Assembly: GCF_009674495.1 (NCBI RefSeq)
Contig: NZ_WKJN01000010.1
Span: 62,001-126,000 of the forward strand
Source: Duganella alba
GTDB taxonomy: Bacteria > Pseudomonadota > Gammaproteobacteria > Burkholderiales > Burkholderiaceae_D
Length of the DNA: 64,000 nucleotides
Direction of reading: 5' to 3'
The position numbers and the translations under genes are program-made. Shown in pieces: positions 8,728-20,194 of the stretch (positions within the stretch are counted from its first letter, which is position 1; each line of letters begins with the position of its first letter). Under the pieces are notes generated by a model. It ran no database searches and was not told where the DNA came from. It was given only the letters and a program-made list of their open reading frames with translations.

Positions 8728-9398
8728 TGAATCTCGCCCTTTTTGACCTCGACCACACCCTGCTGCCGATCGACTCCGACTTCGAATGGGGCCAGTTCCT
8801 GGTGCGCACCGGCGCCGTCGACGCCGTCGAATACGACCGCCGCAACAGGGAGTTCTTCGCCCAATACCAGGCCGGCACGCTCGATCCGGTAGAATACCTG
8901 GAGTTCACGCTGGGCACGCTGGCGCGCTTCCCGCGCCCGCAGCTCGACGCGATGCACGCGCAGTACATGGCCGAAGTGGTCACGCCGGCGCTGCATCCGG
9001 CCGCGCGCGCGCTGTTGAAAAAGCACGCCGACGCCGGCGACCTGGTGGCCATCGTCACCGCCACCAACCACTTCGTGACCGCGCCGATCGCCAAGGCGCT
9101 AGGCGTGGAGCACCTGATCGCGGCGATGCCGGAACTGGACGCCGACGGCAACCTGACCGGCAAGCTGCTTGGCACGCCGACCCAGGGACCGGGCAAGATC
9201 GTGCATACCAAGGCGTGGCTGGAAAAAATGGGGAAAACGCTGGAAGACTTCGACACCGTCTACTTCTACAGCGACTCGCACAACGACCTGCCGCTGATGT
9301 CCATCGTCAGCCATCCGGTGGCGACCAACCCCAACGAAAAACTGAAAACGCACGCCGCCGCGAATGGCTGGCCATTAATTGACCTATTCAATGATTAA
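8724..9398 (+). CDS. HAD-IB family hydrolase (SerB-like phosphatase)
   Basis: A 224-residue haloacid-dehalogenase phosphatase. Motif I is FDLDHTLL (Asp8 nucleophile, Asp10), motif II lies around VAIVTATN, and motif IV is SDSHNDLPL. It has the helical cap between motifs I and II of the IB subfamily, which includes phosphoserine phosphatase and related enzymes. I cannot name the substrate. The first of two tandem ATGs overlaps the hda stop; the end overlaps pcnB by eight bases. This HAD gene between hda and pcnB is a standard Burkholderiales arrangement. Confidence 0.9.
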   Translation: MMNLALFDLDHTLLPIDSDFEWGQFLVRTGAVDAVEYDRRNREFFAQYQAGTLDPVEYLEFTLGTLARFPRPQLDAMHAQYMAEVVTPALHPAARALLKKHADAGDLVAIVTATNHFVTAPIAKALGVEHLIAAMPELDADGNLTGKLLGTPTQGPGKIVHTKAWLEKMGKTLEDFDTVYFYSDSHNDLPLMSIVSHPVATNPNEKLKTHAAANGWPLIDLFND

Positions 9399-10824
9399 GA
9401 AACTGATCCGCAAAATCCTCGGCACCAAGAGTAAAGCGGCACGCGACACGAACACGCCGGTGGTGCTCGGGCCGGACGCCCACGGCATCGACCCGCGCCT
9501 GTTGTCGAACAACGCGGTGCGCGTCACCAGCACCCTGCAGGAAGCCGGCTACGAAGCCTTCGTGGTCGGCGGCGCCGTGCGCGACCTGCTGCTGGGCGTC
9601 AAACCGAAAGACTTCGACATCGCCACCAACGCCACGCCGGAGCAGGTCAAGCGCCTGTTCCGCCGCGCCTTCATCATCGGCAAGCGCTTCCAGATCGTCC
9701 ACGTGATGTTCGGCCAGGACCTGCTGGAGGTGACCACCTTCCGCGGCACCACCTCGGCCAACGCGCCGAAGGATGAACATGGCCGCGTCCTGCGCGACAA
9801 CACCTTCGGCTCGCAGGCGGAAGACGCGGAACGCCGCGACTTCACCATCAACGCCATGTACTACAACCCGGCCAACCAGCAGGTGCTGGACTACCACGGC
9901 GGCATCGAGGACATCCGCGCGAAAACGCTGCGCATCATCGGCGTGCCGGAAGCGCGCTACCGCGAAGACCCGGTGCGCATGCTGCGCGTGGTGCGCTTCG
10001 CCGCCAAGCTGAAATTCTCGATCGAGCCGGAAACCGGCGCGCCGATCAAGGTGATGGCGCCGCTGATCAACAACGTGCCGGCCGCGCGCGTGTTCGACGA
10101 AATGCTCAAGCTCTTGATGAGCGGCCACGCGCTGGCCTGCCTGCAGCAACTGCGCAAGGAAGGCCTGCATCACGGCCTGCTGCCGTTGCTGGACGTGGTG
10201 CTGGAACAGCCGCTGGGCGTCAAGTTCGTGACGCTGGCGCTGGATTCGACCGACGCCCGCATCCACGCCGGCAAGACCGTGTCGCCGGGCTTCCTGTTCG
10301 CATCGCTGCTGTGGCACCAGGTGCTGGAAAAGTGGACCGCCTACCGCGCATCCGGCGAACAAACCATCCCGGCGCTGCACCTGGCGGCCGACGATGTGCT
10401 CGATTCGCAGACCGAGAAGCTGGCCTTGCAGCGCAAGATCGGCACCGACATGCGCGACATCTGGTCGATGCAACCGCGCTTCGAGCGCCGCACCGGCAAG
10501 GCGCCGCACAAGCTGCTGGAACACCTGCGCTTCCGCGCCGGCTATGACTTCCTGCTGCTGCGCTGCGCCTCCGGCGAAATCGACGCTGAAATCGGCGACT
10601 GGTGGACCGCGTTCTACGAGGGCGATGAAATCACCCGCGAAGAGCTGATCGCATCGGTGGGCCGTCCTGTCGGCGGCGGTGGCGGCAACAGCGGCGGCGA
10701 AGGCGGCTCCGGCACCGGCGGCGCCAAGCGCAAGCGCGGCCCGCGTCGCGGCGGCCGTAACCGCAGCGGCCGTGGCGAAGGCGCCGACAGCCCGGCTCCC
10801 GCCCACGATGGCGGCCCGGACTAA
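9391..10824 (+). CDS. pcnB: Poly(A) polymerase I
   Basis: A 477-residue nucleotidyltransferase of the class II poly(A) polymerase/CCA-enzyme superfamily. It carries VVGGAVRDLLLG and the metal-binding DFDIATN, then RRDFTINAMYY and the YREDPVRMLRVVRFAAKL block. It adds 3' poly(A) tails that mark RNAs for decay. The C-terminal ~45 residues are Gly-rich and basic (GGGGGNSGGEG, then KRKRGPRRGGRN) and look disordered and RNA-binding. The start at ATG 9391 overlaps the HAD gene by eight bases, implying coupling. Confidence 0.95.
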   Translation: MIKKLIRKILGTKSKAARDTNTPVVLGPDAHGIDPRLLSNNAVRVTSTLQEAGYEAFVVGGAVRDLLLGVKPKDFDIATNATPEQVKRLFRRAFIIGKRFQIVHVMFGQDLLEVTTFRGTTSANAPKDEHGRVLRDNTFGSQAEDAERRDFTINAMYYNPANQQVLDYHGGIEDIRAKTLRIIGVPEARYREDPVRMLRVVRFAAKLKFSIEPETGAPIKVMAPLINNVPAARVFDEMLKLLMSGHALACLQQLRKEGLHHGLLPLLDVVLEQPLGVKFVTLALDSTDARIHAGKTVSPGFLFASLLWHQVLEKWTAYRASGEQTIPALHLAADDVLDSQTEKLALQRKIGTDMRDIWSMQPRFERRTGKAPHKLLEHLRFRAGYDFLLLRCASGEIDAEIGDWWTAFYEGDEITREELIASVGRPVGGGGGNSGGEGGSGTGGAKRKRGPRRGGRNRSGRGEGADSPAPAHDGGPD

Positions 10825-10839
10825 GCTTCACACCGCATC

Positions 10840-11379
10840 ATGAAAACCGCAATCAGCGCCGGCGTCGGACCGGCAACGCTGCAGGACGACAAGGCGCCAT
10901 TCGCCTTCACCATCGCCTACATCGGCATCGGCGCCAACCTGGGCGAGGCCCGCGCCAACGTGCTCGATGCGCTGGAACGCCTGCAACGCCAGCCCGGCTG
11001 CACGCTGATGACGGCGTCGGGCCTGTACCGCACCGCGCCGATCGACTCCAGCGGCGACGACTACATCAACGCCGTCGCCCGCATCGCCACCACGCTGGAC
11101 GCCGAAGCCCTGCTGCAGGCGCTGCACGCCATCGAACAGGCGCACGGCCGCGAACGGCCTTACCGCAACGCCCCGCGCACGCTGGACCTCGACCTGCTGC
11201 TGTACGGCGATTCCATCATCGACAGCGCCACGCTGACGGTGCCACATCCCCGCATGACCGAGCGCGCCTTCGTGCTGGTGCCGCTACTGGAGATCGCGCC
11301 GTCCATCCATATACCCGGCCACGGTCCGGCGGCGCAATACGCGGCCGGCGTGGCGGACCAGGGCATCCGCCCGATTTAA
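10840..11379 (+). CDS. folK: 2-amino-4-hydroxy-6-hydroxymethyldihydropteridine pyrophosphokinase
   Basis: A 179-residue HPPK, which transfers pyrophosphate from ATP to the pterin alcohol in folate synthesis. The N-terminal core IGIGANLGEARANV, substrate loop SGLYRTAPI and signature RTLDLDLLLYGD are all present, followed by VPHPRMTERAFVL. About 20 residues precede the usual N-terminus, so a downstream start is possible, but the ATG at 10840 suits the 15-base gap after pcnB. It precedes panB, pairing folate with pantothenate synthesis, a common arrangement. Confidence 0.94.
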   Translation: MKTAISAGVGPATLQDDKAPFAFTIAYIGIGANLGEARANVLDALERLQRQPGCTLMTASGLYRTAPIDSSGDDYINAVARIATTLDAEALLQALHAIEQAHGRERPYRNAPRTLDLDLLLYGDSIIDSATLTVPHPRMTERAFVLVPLLEIAPSIHIPGHGPAAQYAAGVADQGIRPI

Positions 11380-11394
11380 AGTAAAGGATTTATC

Positions 11395-12276
11395 ATGTCT
11401 GGATACCTGCAAGGAAACGAACTGGCCGCGGGCCAAAAGCCTGCCGACGCCACCGCACCTGCACCGGCCCCCGCCAAGGCGGCCAACAAGGCCGTCACGG
11501 TCAACACGCTGCAAGCGCTGCACGCCGCGCGCGAGAAGATCACCATGCTGACCTGCTACGACGCCAGCTTCGCCTCGCTGATGGACCGCTGCGGCGTCGA
11601 GATCCTGCTGATCGGCGATTCGCTGGGCATGGTCTGCGCCGGCTACACCTCGACCCTGCCGGTCACCGTCAACGACATCGCCTACCACACCGCCTCCGTG
11701 GCGCGCGGCACGAAGTCGGCGATGATCGTCGCCGACCTGCCGTTCGGCGCCTACGGCACGCCGGAAACCGCCTACGCCAACGCCGTGCAGGTGATGCAGG
11801 CCGGCGCTCACATGATCAAGATCGAAGGCGGCGCCTGGCTGGCCGACACCGTCAAGTTCCTGACCGACCGCGCGATTCCGGTCTGCGCCCACCTCGGCCT
11901 GACGCCGCAATCGGTGCACCAGCTGGGCGGCTACAAGGTGCAGGGCAAGACCACCGAAAGCGCCGACCTGCTGAAAACCGACTGCCTGAAGATGCAGGCC
12001 GCCGGCGCCTCGCTGGTGGTGCTGGAGGCGATTCCTTCGGCGCTGGGCAAGGAAGTCACCGAGCTGCTGTCGATTCCCACCATCGGCATCGGCGCGGGTC
12101 CGGACTGCTCCGGCCAGGTGCTGGTGATGCACGATCTGCTGGGCGTTTTCCCAGGCCGCAAGGCGCGCTTCGTGAAGAACTTCATGGACGGCCAGACCAG
12201 CATCGACGCTGCCATCACCGCCTACGTCAGCGCCGTCAAGGACGGCAGCTTCCCGGCGCTGGAACACTGCTTCTAG
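11395..12276 (+). CDS. panB: 3-methyl-2-oxobutanoate hydroxymethyltransferase
   Basis: A 293-residue ketopantoate hydroxymethyltransferase, the first step of pantothenate and CoA synthesis, using methylene-tetrahydrofolate. It has the TIM-barrel motifs [11 protein letters not shown], the Mg2+-binding [27 protein letters not shown] and the catalytic Glu in LVVLEAIP. An extra Ala/Pro-rich stretch of about 30 residues precedes the domain, which looks like a flexible extension. The ribosome site AAAGGA lies upstream of ATG 11395. No panC is adjacent in this window. Confidence 0.95.
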   Translation: MSGYLQGNELAAGQKPADATAPAPAPAKAANKAVTVNTLQALHAAREKITMLTCYDASFASLMDRCGVEILLIGDSLGMVCAGYTSTLPVTVNDIAYHTASVARGTKSAMIVADLPFGAYGTPETAYANAVQVMQAGAHMIKIEGGAWLADTVKFLTDRAIPVCAHLGLTPQSVHQLGGYKVQGKTTESADLLKTDCLKMQAAGASLVVLEAIPSALGKEVTELLSIPTIGIGAGPDCSGQVLVMHDLLGVFPGRKARFVKNFMDGQTSIDAAITAYVSAVKDGSFPALEHCF

Positions 12277-12364
12277 GAAGCTGACTTGCTAAGTGGCGTG
12301 CCGCACAGAGCGGCGCGCCCACCGGCGCTACTGTTGTGAGAGACTTCCCTTGAAGGACTCACGC

Positions 12365-14440
<2,076 letters not shown>

Positions 14441-14443
14441 TCC

Positions 14444-14569
14444 CCGTCGTTCCGCATCGGCGACCGCCGCGCCGGCGGGAATCTATGCTTCGCCGCCGCA
14501 GATGCAAAGCATGGACCGCATCGGCGGACCGTGCCGCCTACGCGGCGGTCCGCTGATGCGGAATGACGG
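14444..14569. repeat. Structured intergenic palindrome between convergent tkt and tal (REP/BIME-like)
   Basis: The outer arms 14444-14458 and 14555-14569 are inverted repeats matching at 14 of 15 positions; the right arm ends in GGAATGACGG. Inside, a second stem pairs GCGGACC (14524-14530) with GGTCCGC (14547-14553), capped by GCCGC/GCGGC. A CGCCGGCGGGAATC segment sits between. No T-run follows, so it is not a classical intrinsic terminator. The GGAATGACG end also occurs in the short palindrome at 51875-51896, suggesting a family of dispersed repeats. Confidence 0.6.
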
Positions 14570-14570
14570 C

Positions 14571-15641
14571 TCAGGCTTTACCTTTTTCCGCAATCACATC
14601 CAGCAACTGCTTCCACGACTTGCTGAACGCCTCCGCGCCCTCGGTCTGAAGCTGCGCCGCCAGCGCCCCAACATCAATCCCCGCCTCGCCAAACTGCTTC
14701 AATACCCTCTCCGCATCCCCACCTTCCGGCGGCATGCTGCCATTCACGACACCATGGTCCGCAAACGCCAGCAACGTCTTCTCCGGCACCGTGTTAATGG
14801 TATGCGGCGCCGTCAACGACTCCACATACAAAACATCCGACGCCGCCGGATCCTTGGTCCCGGTACTCGCCCACAACAAGCGCTGCGGCAAGGCGCCCGC
14901 CTCCGCCAGCTTGCGCCACTTCGGCGACGCCAGCAGCTCGCGGTACGCCGCATATGTGTGCCGCGCCACCGCAATCCCCAGCTTGTTCTTCAACTCCGCC
15001 GGCACCTTGTCCTTGACCGCCGTATCCCAACGGCTGACGAACAACGACGCCACCGACGCCACTTTCGGATCAAGACCAGCATCAACGCGCCGCTGCACGC
15101 CACGCAGATAAGCCTCCTCCGCCGCCAGGTACTGCTCGCGCGAGAACAGCAGCGTCACGTTGACCGGAATGCCCGCAAAGATAGCCTCCTCAATCGCCTT
15201 CACGCCCTCCGCGGTGCCCGGAATCTTGATGAACGCATTCGGCCGCTGCAAACGTTCGTGCAACGCCCGCGCCTCGCGCAACGTGCCCTCTGCGTCATGC
15301 ACCAGCAATGGCGACACCTCCATCGACACCCAGCCGTCCATACCCTGTGACGACTGATGCATCGGCAGGAACAGATCAGCCGCGTTTTGCAGATCCTCCA
15401 GCGCCAGCTCCAGGAACAGCTGTTCGCCCTTCACGCCAGCCGTAGTCCTGCTGCGTATCGCCTCGTCGTAAAAATCAGCGCCATGAATGGCCGCCTCGAA
15501 GATGCTGGGATTGGACGTCAGCCCGGCGATCTCGTAATCATCAATGTACTTCTTCAGCGTGCCGCTGGTGAGCAGCCCGCGCGTGATATTGTCCAGCCAA
15601 AGGGCTTGCCCCAGCTGGCGCAGATGCAATGCAGGATTCAT
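14571..15641 (-). CDS. tal: Transaldolase
   Basis: A 356-residue transaldolase of the longer type also found in Tal-Pgi fusions. N-terminal features are LGQALWLDNITR and GLTSNPSIF; MDGWVSMEVSP and the Schiff-base Lys in NAFIKIPGT follow, then VNVTLLFS and DPKVASVASLFVSRWD. It exchanges dihydroxyacetone units between sedoheptulose 7-phosphate and glyceraldehyde 3-phosphate. It overlaps the upstream HAD gene by four bases (ATGA) and sits in a tal-HAD-gnd transcription unit converging on tkt. Confidence 0.95.
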   Translation of the reverse strand: MNPALHLRQLGQALWLDNITRGLLTSGTLKKYIDDYEIAGLTSNPSIFEAAIHGADFYDEAIRSRTTAGVKGEQLFLELALEDLQNAADLFLPMHQSSQGMDGWVSMEVSPLLVHDAEGTLREARALHERLQRPNAFIKIPGTAEGVKAIEEAIFAGIPVNVTLLFSREQYLAAEEAYLRGVQRRVDAGLDPKVASVASLFVSRWDTAVKDKVPAELKNKLGIAVARHTYAAYRELLASPKWRKLAEAGALPQRLLWASTGTKDPAASDVLYVESLTAPHTINTVPEKTLLAFADHGVVNGSMPPEGGDAERVLKQFGEAGIDVGALAAQLQTEGAEAFSKSWKQLLDVIAEKGKA

Positions 15642-16321
15642 GACGATGTCTCCTTTTCAAGGCCGGCAAACGCCGGCAAATCATAGTTCAACAAGTCCGC
15701 GATGCGATCGACCGCAAGATCCGGCGTGGTATAACCGGCGACATCCGGCGCGACGGCATAATGTCCCTGACGCGGAAACACAGTGGTCAAGCGGTCGCCC
15801 CAGCCCTGCTTCATGGAAGCCAGAATACGCACCTTATCGTCGATCATGACGTAGCGGCGCGCCGGATAGGCACGCTCGATGTGCTCCAGCATGGTCTCCT
15901 TGTGGATGTAGATCAGCACATTGCCTTCCACCGCATCCCACAGGCCCGAATACTCCACCTTACGCGGCTGGAACACCACGTCGCCATCCGACAGGATCAC
16001 CACCTTGCCCCACTGCCGCAGATGCTTGATGACGTCCAGCGCGCCGGGATACAGCCGATCCGCAAAGCGGTAGTTCATCAGCCAGCCCGCCATCAGCAGC
16101 AGCTTGGGATCGTTCATGGCGTCGATGCGGTAGCGCTGCAACGCGCCCAGGTAATCGGCATAGCCGAGTTGCGCGAACAGCTCCGTGTAGATGCTCCAGT
16201 AACGGTCGCGCGCCTCGGCGCCGAATTCCTTTTCCAGATGCTCACGCAAATCGCTCTGGACACGGTCGTTGTCCAGCAGCGTGTTGTCGCAATCAACCAG
16301 AAAGACGATATCGTCAGGCAT
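15638..16321 (-). CDS. HAD superfamily hydrolase
   Basis: A 227-residue haloacid-dehalogenase phosphatase. Motif I is VDCDNTLL, motif II VVILSDGDVVF, and motif III/IV YVMIDDKVRIL. The C1 cap is helical, around residues 15-95. Its place between gnd and tal, with overlaps at both ends (TGATG with gnd, ATGA with tal), suggests action on a sugar phosphate of the pentose phosphate pathway, but the sequence does not show the substrate. The start at ATG 16321 is chosen over an in-frame GTG one codon upstream. Confidence 0.85.
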   Translation of the reverse strand: MPDDIVFLVDCDNTLLDNDRVQSDLREHLEKEFGAEARDRYWSIYTELFAQLGYADYLGALQRYRIDAMNDPKLLLMAGWLMNYRFADRLYPGALDVIKHLRQWGKVVILSDGDVVFQPRKVEYSGLWDAVEGNVLIYIHKETMLEHIERAYPARRYVMIDDKVRILASMKQGWGDRLTTVFPRQGHYAVAPDVAGYTTPDLAVDRIADLLNYDLPAFAGLEKETSS

Positions 16322-17349
16322 CACGCATTCCCTGTCTTGTGCGGCTTCTCGGCGTGGCCGCCAAAACCGGCGCGCATCGCCGACAGCACCTTGCCGGCGA
16401 ATTCCGCATTGCCGCGCGAGCTGAATCGCTCGAACAGGGCGTTGCTCAGTACAGGCACCGGCACGCCTTCATCGATGGCGGCGGCGATGGTCCAGCGGCC
16501 TTCGCCCGAATCGGACACGCGGCCGGCGTAGGCCTCCAGATGTGGGTCCTGGAGCAGCGCGTCGGCGGTCAGGTCCAGCAGCCAGGAGCTGATCACGCTG
16601 CCGCGTCGCCATAGCTCGCTGATCTCGCCCAGGTCCAGGTCATACTGGTAATGCTCCGGATGGCGCAGCGGCGTGGTCTCGGCATCGACTTCCTGTTCCT
16701 GCTTGCCGATGTTCGCATGACGCAGAATATTGAGTCCCTCCGCATAGGCGGCCATGATGCCGTACTCGATGCCGTTGTGGACCATCTTGACGAAGTGGCC
16801 GGCGCCATTCGGACCGCAATGCAGGAAGCCCTGTTCGGCGCTGCTGCCCGGCTTGTCGCGGCCCGGCGTCGGCGTTGCCGCATCGTGGCCCGGCGCCAGC
16901 GTGGAGAAAATCGGCTCCAGATGCTTGACCACATCCGGCTCGCCGCCGATCATCAGGCAGTAGCCGCGCGTCAGGCCATGCGTGCCGCCGCTGGTGCCGA
17001 CGTCGACGTAATGCAGCTGCTGTTCCTTCAGTTGCGCGCTGCGACGAATATCGTCGTGGTAATGCGAATTGCCGCCGTCGATGATGATGTCGCCCGGCGA
17101 CAGCAACGGCTTCAGGATATCCAGCGTGGAGTCGACCGCGCCGGCCGGCACCATCAGCCACAGCACGCGCGGCGTCTCCAGCTTGGAGACCAGATCCTCC
17201 AGCGACGACGCGCCGGTGACTCCTTCGCGCAGCACGGCGTTCACCGTCTCCGCATGACGCGCATAGGCCACGCTGTGGTGCCCCGCCGCCGCCAGACGCC
17301 AAACCATATTGGCGCCCATGCGCCCCAGTCCTATCATTCCGATCTGCAT
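16321..17349 (-). CDS. gnd: 6-phosphogluconate dehydrogenase, decarboxylating (short GndA/YqeC type)
   Basis: A 342-residue enzyme oxidising and decarboxylating 6-phosphogluconate to ribulose 5-phosphate. The N-terminal Rossmann domain has MIGLGRMGANM, then WLMVPAG, DGGNSHY, the substrate loop GTSGGTHGLTRGYCLM and the catalytic segment MVHNGIEYGIMAAYAEGL. It is much shorter than the ~470-residue classical enzyme and matches the short bacterial form, which often prefers NAD. First gene of gnd-HAD-tal, so it supplies the oxidative branch to the neighbouring tkt/tal pair. Confidence 0.93.
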   Translation of the reverse strand: MQIGMIGLGRMGANMVWRLAAAGHHSVAYARHAETVNAVLREGVTGASSLEDLVSKLETPRVLWLMVPAGAVDSTLDILKPLLSPGDIIIDGGNSHYHDDIRRSAQLKEQQLHYVDVGTSGGTHGLTRGYCLMIGGEPDVVKHLEPIFSTLAPGHDAATPTPGRDKPGSSAEQGFLHCGPNGAGHFVKMVHNGIEYGIMAAYAEGLNILRHANIGKQEQEVDAETTPLRHPEHYQYDLDLGEISELWRRGSVISSWLLDLTADALLQDPHLEAYAGRVSDSGEGRWTIAAAIDEGVPVPVLSNALFERFSSRGNAEFAGKVLSAMRAGFGGHAEKPHKTGNA

Positions 17350-17380
17350 AAAGATCCTTCACGTTGTCCAGGTTCGATGG

Positions 17381-17405
17381 GCGTGCAGGTCTCAAGCCTG
17401 CACGC
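17381..17405. repeat. 9-bp perfect inverted repeat upstream of gnd
   Basis: GCGTGCAGG and CCTGCACGC surround a 7-base spacer in the gap between the aminotransferase stop (17477) and the gnd start (17349). No T-run follows on either strand. It could be a regulator site for gnd or a weak hairpin at the end of the amine operon. Nothing else is recognisable in this 127-base gap. Confidence 0.4.
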
Positions 17406-17476
17406 GCTACTGCCAGCTTAGGCTTCGGTAAAAATGAATTCGGTTAGATGGAGCACATAGCGGCGCCACCAGCCTA

Positions 17477-18847
17477 TCAGATTTGTATCTGGATTGTGTC
17501 AGCGAGGAAGCTGGAGAACGCCGACAGCAGGCGCGCGACGTCATCGGCGGTCGTGGCGGGGCAGACCAGCAGCATATTATGGAAGGGCGTGATCAGCAGT
17601 CCGCGATTGAGCAAATAGAGATGGATGGCCTGTTCCAGTTCGCCGTCCATGATGGCCTGCGCTTCGCTGCCGTTGCGCGGCGGCGTGGCCGCAAACTGGA
17701 ATTCGGTCCGCGCGCCAACCTGCGTTACGCACCAGGGTAGCCGATGCCGCGCGATGATGTCGCGCAGCCCATCGGCCAGCTGCGACGCCAGCGCAAACAT
17801 GTGCTGATAGGCCAGCTCCGTCATCACCTGCTCCAGATTGGCGCGCATCGCCGCCATGGCGAACATATTGGCGCTGAGCGTGGTGCCGATACCGGAATGC
17901 CCCGGCGGCGCGCTGCGCTTGGCATGTTCCACCCGACGCGCCAGTTCTTCAGTGAATCCATACACCGCGCAGGGAATACCGCCGCCGACCGGCTTGCCGA
18001 CCACCAGCGCATCCGGCTGCATGCCATGCGCGCGGGCATAGCCCCCGGGACCGCTGCTGATGGTATGCGTTTCATCGATGACCAGCAATGCGCCATGCTG
18101 CTTGATCAGCTGCTGCGCGGCTTCCCAGTAGCCCTGCTGCGGCAGCACCATGCCGACATTGGTCATCACCGGCTCCGCCAGCACGCAGGCGATGTCGCCC
18201 TGCGCCAGCGCGGCCTCCAGCGCCGGCAGATCGTTGAACTCCACTACCACCGTGTGATCGGTCAGCTTGTGCACCTGGCCGAGCAGACTGTCGCGCTGCG
18301 CCGGCACGCCGTTCACCAGATCGACAAACACGTCATCCACCGTACCGTGATAGCAGCCATTGAACACCAACACCCTGCTGCGACCCGTCGCCGCGCGCAG
18401 CCAGCGCAGCACGAAGCGGTTGGCATCGGAAGCGGACAAAGCGAACTGCCAGTATGGCAGGCCGAAACGGCGCGCCAGCTCCGCCGCCACCGGCCCCGCA
18501 TCTTCCGACGGCAGCATGGCCGTGTAGCCACGCGCGGACTGGCGCGCGATGGCCTGCGCCACCGGCTGCGGCGCGTGACCGAACATGGCGCCGGTATCGC
18601 CCAGGCAGAAGTCCACGTATTCATGGCCATCCGCATCGCGGAAGCGTGCGCCGGATGCCTCTCTCACCGTCAGTGGAAACGGCGTGGACCAATCGTTCAT
18701 CCAGTGCATCGGCACACCGAACAGCAGATGCTGCGCCGCCTGTCCCGCCAGCCGCGCCGATTCCGGATTGCGCGCGGCATAGTCGGCACGTTCGGCAGCG
18801 ATCAGCGCCTGCACGCGTTGCCAGTCGAGGCCATCGCGCGTGCTCAT
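17477..18847 (-). CDS. Class III PLP-dependent aminotransferase (glutamate-1-semialdehyde aminomutase-like)
   Basis: A 456-residue fold-type I aminotransferase. Features include the cofactor/substrate region GYTAMLPSEDA, GCYHGTVDD, the PLP-phosphate/ring Asp in VIDETHT and the Schiff-base Lys in VVGKPVGGGIP. The overall shape is nearer to glutamate-1-semialdehyde aminomutase than to the SpuC enzyme encoded a few genes away. It begins in a four-base overlap (ATGA) with the upstream glutamine-synthetase-like gene, so it is translationally coupled to it and probably acts on its gamma-glutamylated product. That role is inferred from context. It is the last gene of the puuD-to-17477 operon. Confidence 0.82.
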   Translation of the reverse strand: MSTRDGLDWQRVQALIAAERADYAARNPESARLAGQAAQHLLFGVPMHWMNDWSTPFPLTVREASGARFRDADGHEYVDFCLGDTGAMFGHAPQPVAQAIARQSARGYTAMLPSEDAGPVAAELARRFGLPYWQFALSASDANRFVLRWLRAATGRSRVLVFNGCYHGTVDDVFVDLVNGVPAQRDSLLGQVHKLTDHTVVVEFNDLPALEAALAQGDIACVLAEPVMTNVGMVLPQQGYWEAAQQLIKQHGALLVIDETHTISSGPGGYARAHGMQPDALVVGKPVGGGIPCAVYGFTEELARRVEHAKRSAPPGHSGIGTTLSANMFAMAAMRANLEQVMTELAYQHMFALASQLADGLRDIIARHRLPWCVTQVGARTEFQFAATPPRNGSEAQAIMDGELEQAIHLYLLNRGLLITPFHNMLLVCPATTADDVARLLSAFSSFLADTIQIQI

Positions 18848-20181
18848 ACCAGCAACATCAAATGCTCGCGTTCCCACGAGCTGATAACGCGGCTGTAGGT
18901 GGCGAACTCCAGTTCCTTCACCTCGCAGAACGCCTGCACGAACAACTCGCCCAGCATCTCGCTCAGCGGCTTGCACTCGCGCAGACGCACGATGGCGTCC
19001 TCCAGATTGCGCGGCAGCTGGTCGTGCACATGCTCGGCGCTGCCGGATGTCGGCGCCGAAGGCTTGAGGCCTTGCGTCATGCCCAGATAGCCGCAGGCCA
19101 GCGTGGCCGCCATCGCCAGATAAGGATTCACGTCCACGCCCGGTACGCGATTCTCCACCCGTCGGTTGACCGGCGCGGAATTGGGAACGCGGATGCCGCA
19201 GGTGCGGTTGTCGTAGCCCCAGTGCACATTGGTCGGCGCCGACATGAAGCGCGACAGGCGGCGATACGAATTCACATGCGGCGCAAACAGCAGCATGGCC
19301 GGCGCCAGATACTTTTCCAGCCCGGCGATATAGTTGAAGAACAGATCGCTGGCATCGCCGTCCAGCCGTGAAAAGATATTCTGGCCGGATGTCGTATCCA
19401 GCACGCTCTGGTGAATGTGCATCGCGCTGCCCGGCTCTGTCTCCATCGGCTTGGCCATGAAGGTGGCGAAGATCCCGTGACGCAGCGCCGTCTCGCGCAC
19501 CGCGCGCTTGAACAGGAATACGCGGTCGGCCAGTTCCAGCGCCTCGCCGTGCGTGAAGTTGATCTCCATCTGCCCCGCGCCCGCCTCGTGGATCAGCGTT
19601 TCCACGCCCAGGTCGTGCTGCTTGCAGAAGGTCGACAGCTCAAGGAAGAAGGGATCGAAGTCGTTCACCGCGTCGATGGAATACGATTGCCGGCCTGACT
19701 CCGGCTTGCCGCTGCGGCCCAGCGGCGGCGCCAGCGGCTCGTGCGGATTGCTGCTGCGGGCGACCAGGTAGAACTCCATTTCCGGCGCCACATCCGGCTG
19801 CCAGCCGCGATCCTCATACATCCGCAGCACCTTGCGCAGCACGGCGCGCGGCGACAGCCCCACCGGCGTGCCGTCGAAGTTCTGGCAATCGTGAATCACC
19901 AGCGCGACATTCTCCGCCGCCCAGGGCACTTGCCGCAGCGTCGCCAGGTCCGGCACGCAGATCATGTCCGGATCGGTGGCGCCGACGTAGGGCAGGTTGT
20001 TGGGCTGCTCGCCGTTGACGGTATTCAGCAACACGCTCTTGGGCAGGCGCATCTCGCCTTCGCTGAGGAACAGATCCTTGGGCAGGATTTTCCCGCGCGC
20101 GATGCCGGTCATGTCGGCGATGACGCACTCCACTTCGTGGATATTGCGCTCGCGGAGAAAGTCTTTCATGGCCTGGCTCAT
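18844..20181 (-). CDS. Glutamine synthetase family ligase (gamma-glutamylamine synthetase-like), paralogue 1
   Basis: A 445-residue GS-fold ligase. Metal and substrate positions are intact: EMEFYL (E-x-E pair), HEAGAGQMEINF, AMHIHQS and RRVENRVPG. The N-terminus MSQAMKDFL and the block CVIADMTGIARGKILPK are typical of PuuA-like gamma-glutamylputrescine synthetases rather than GlnA; the adenylylation Tyr loop of GlnA is not recognisable. It would join Glu to an amine using ATP. Thirteen bases separate it from paralogue 2 upstream, and its stop overlaps the aminotransferase start. Which amine it uses cannot be read from sequence. Confidence 0.85.
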   Translation of the reverse strand: MSQAMKDFLRERNIHEVECVIADMTGIARGKILPKDLFLSEGEMRLPKSVLLNTVNGEQPNNLPYVGATDPDMICVPDLATLRQVPWAAENVALVIHDCQNFDGTPVGLSPRAVLRKVLRMYEDRGWQPDVAPEMEFYLVARSSNPHEPLAPPLGRSGKPESGRQSYSIDAVNDFDPFFLELSTFCKQHDLGVETLIHEAGAGQMEINFTHGEALELADRVFLFKRAVRETALRHGIFATFMAKPMETEPGSAMHIHQSVLDTTSGQNIFSRLDGDASDLFFNYIAGLEKYLAPAMLLFAPHVNSYRRLSRFMSAPTNVHWGYDNRTCGIRVPNSAPVNRRVENRVPGVDVNPYLAMAATLACGYLGMTQGLKPSAPTSGSAEHVHDQLPRNLEDAIVRLRECKPLSEMLGELFVQAFCEVKELEFATYSRVISSWEREHLMLLV

Positions 20182-20194
20182 CGCGTGCTGCTCC

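Noticed and set aside
14444..14569. Calling the tkt/tal palindrome an intrinsic terminator
   Set aside because: No T-run follows the stems on either strand, so it is listed as a repeat instead.
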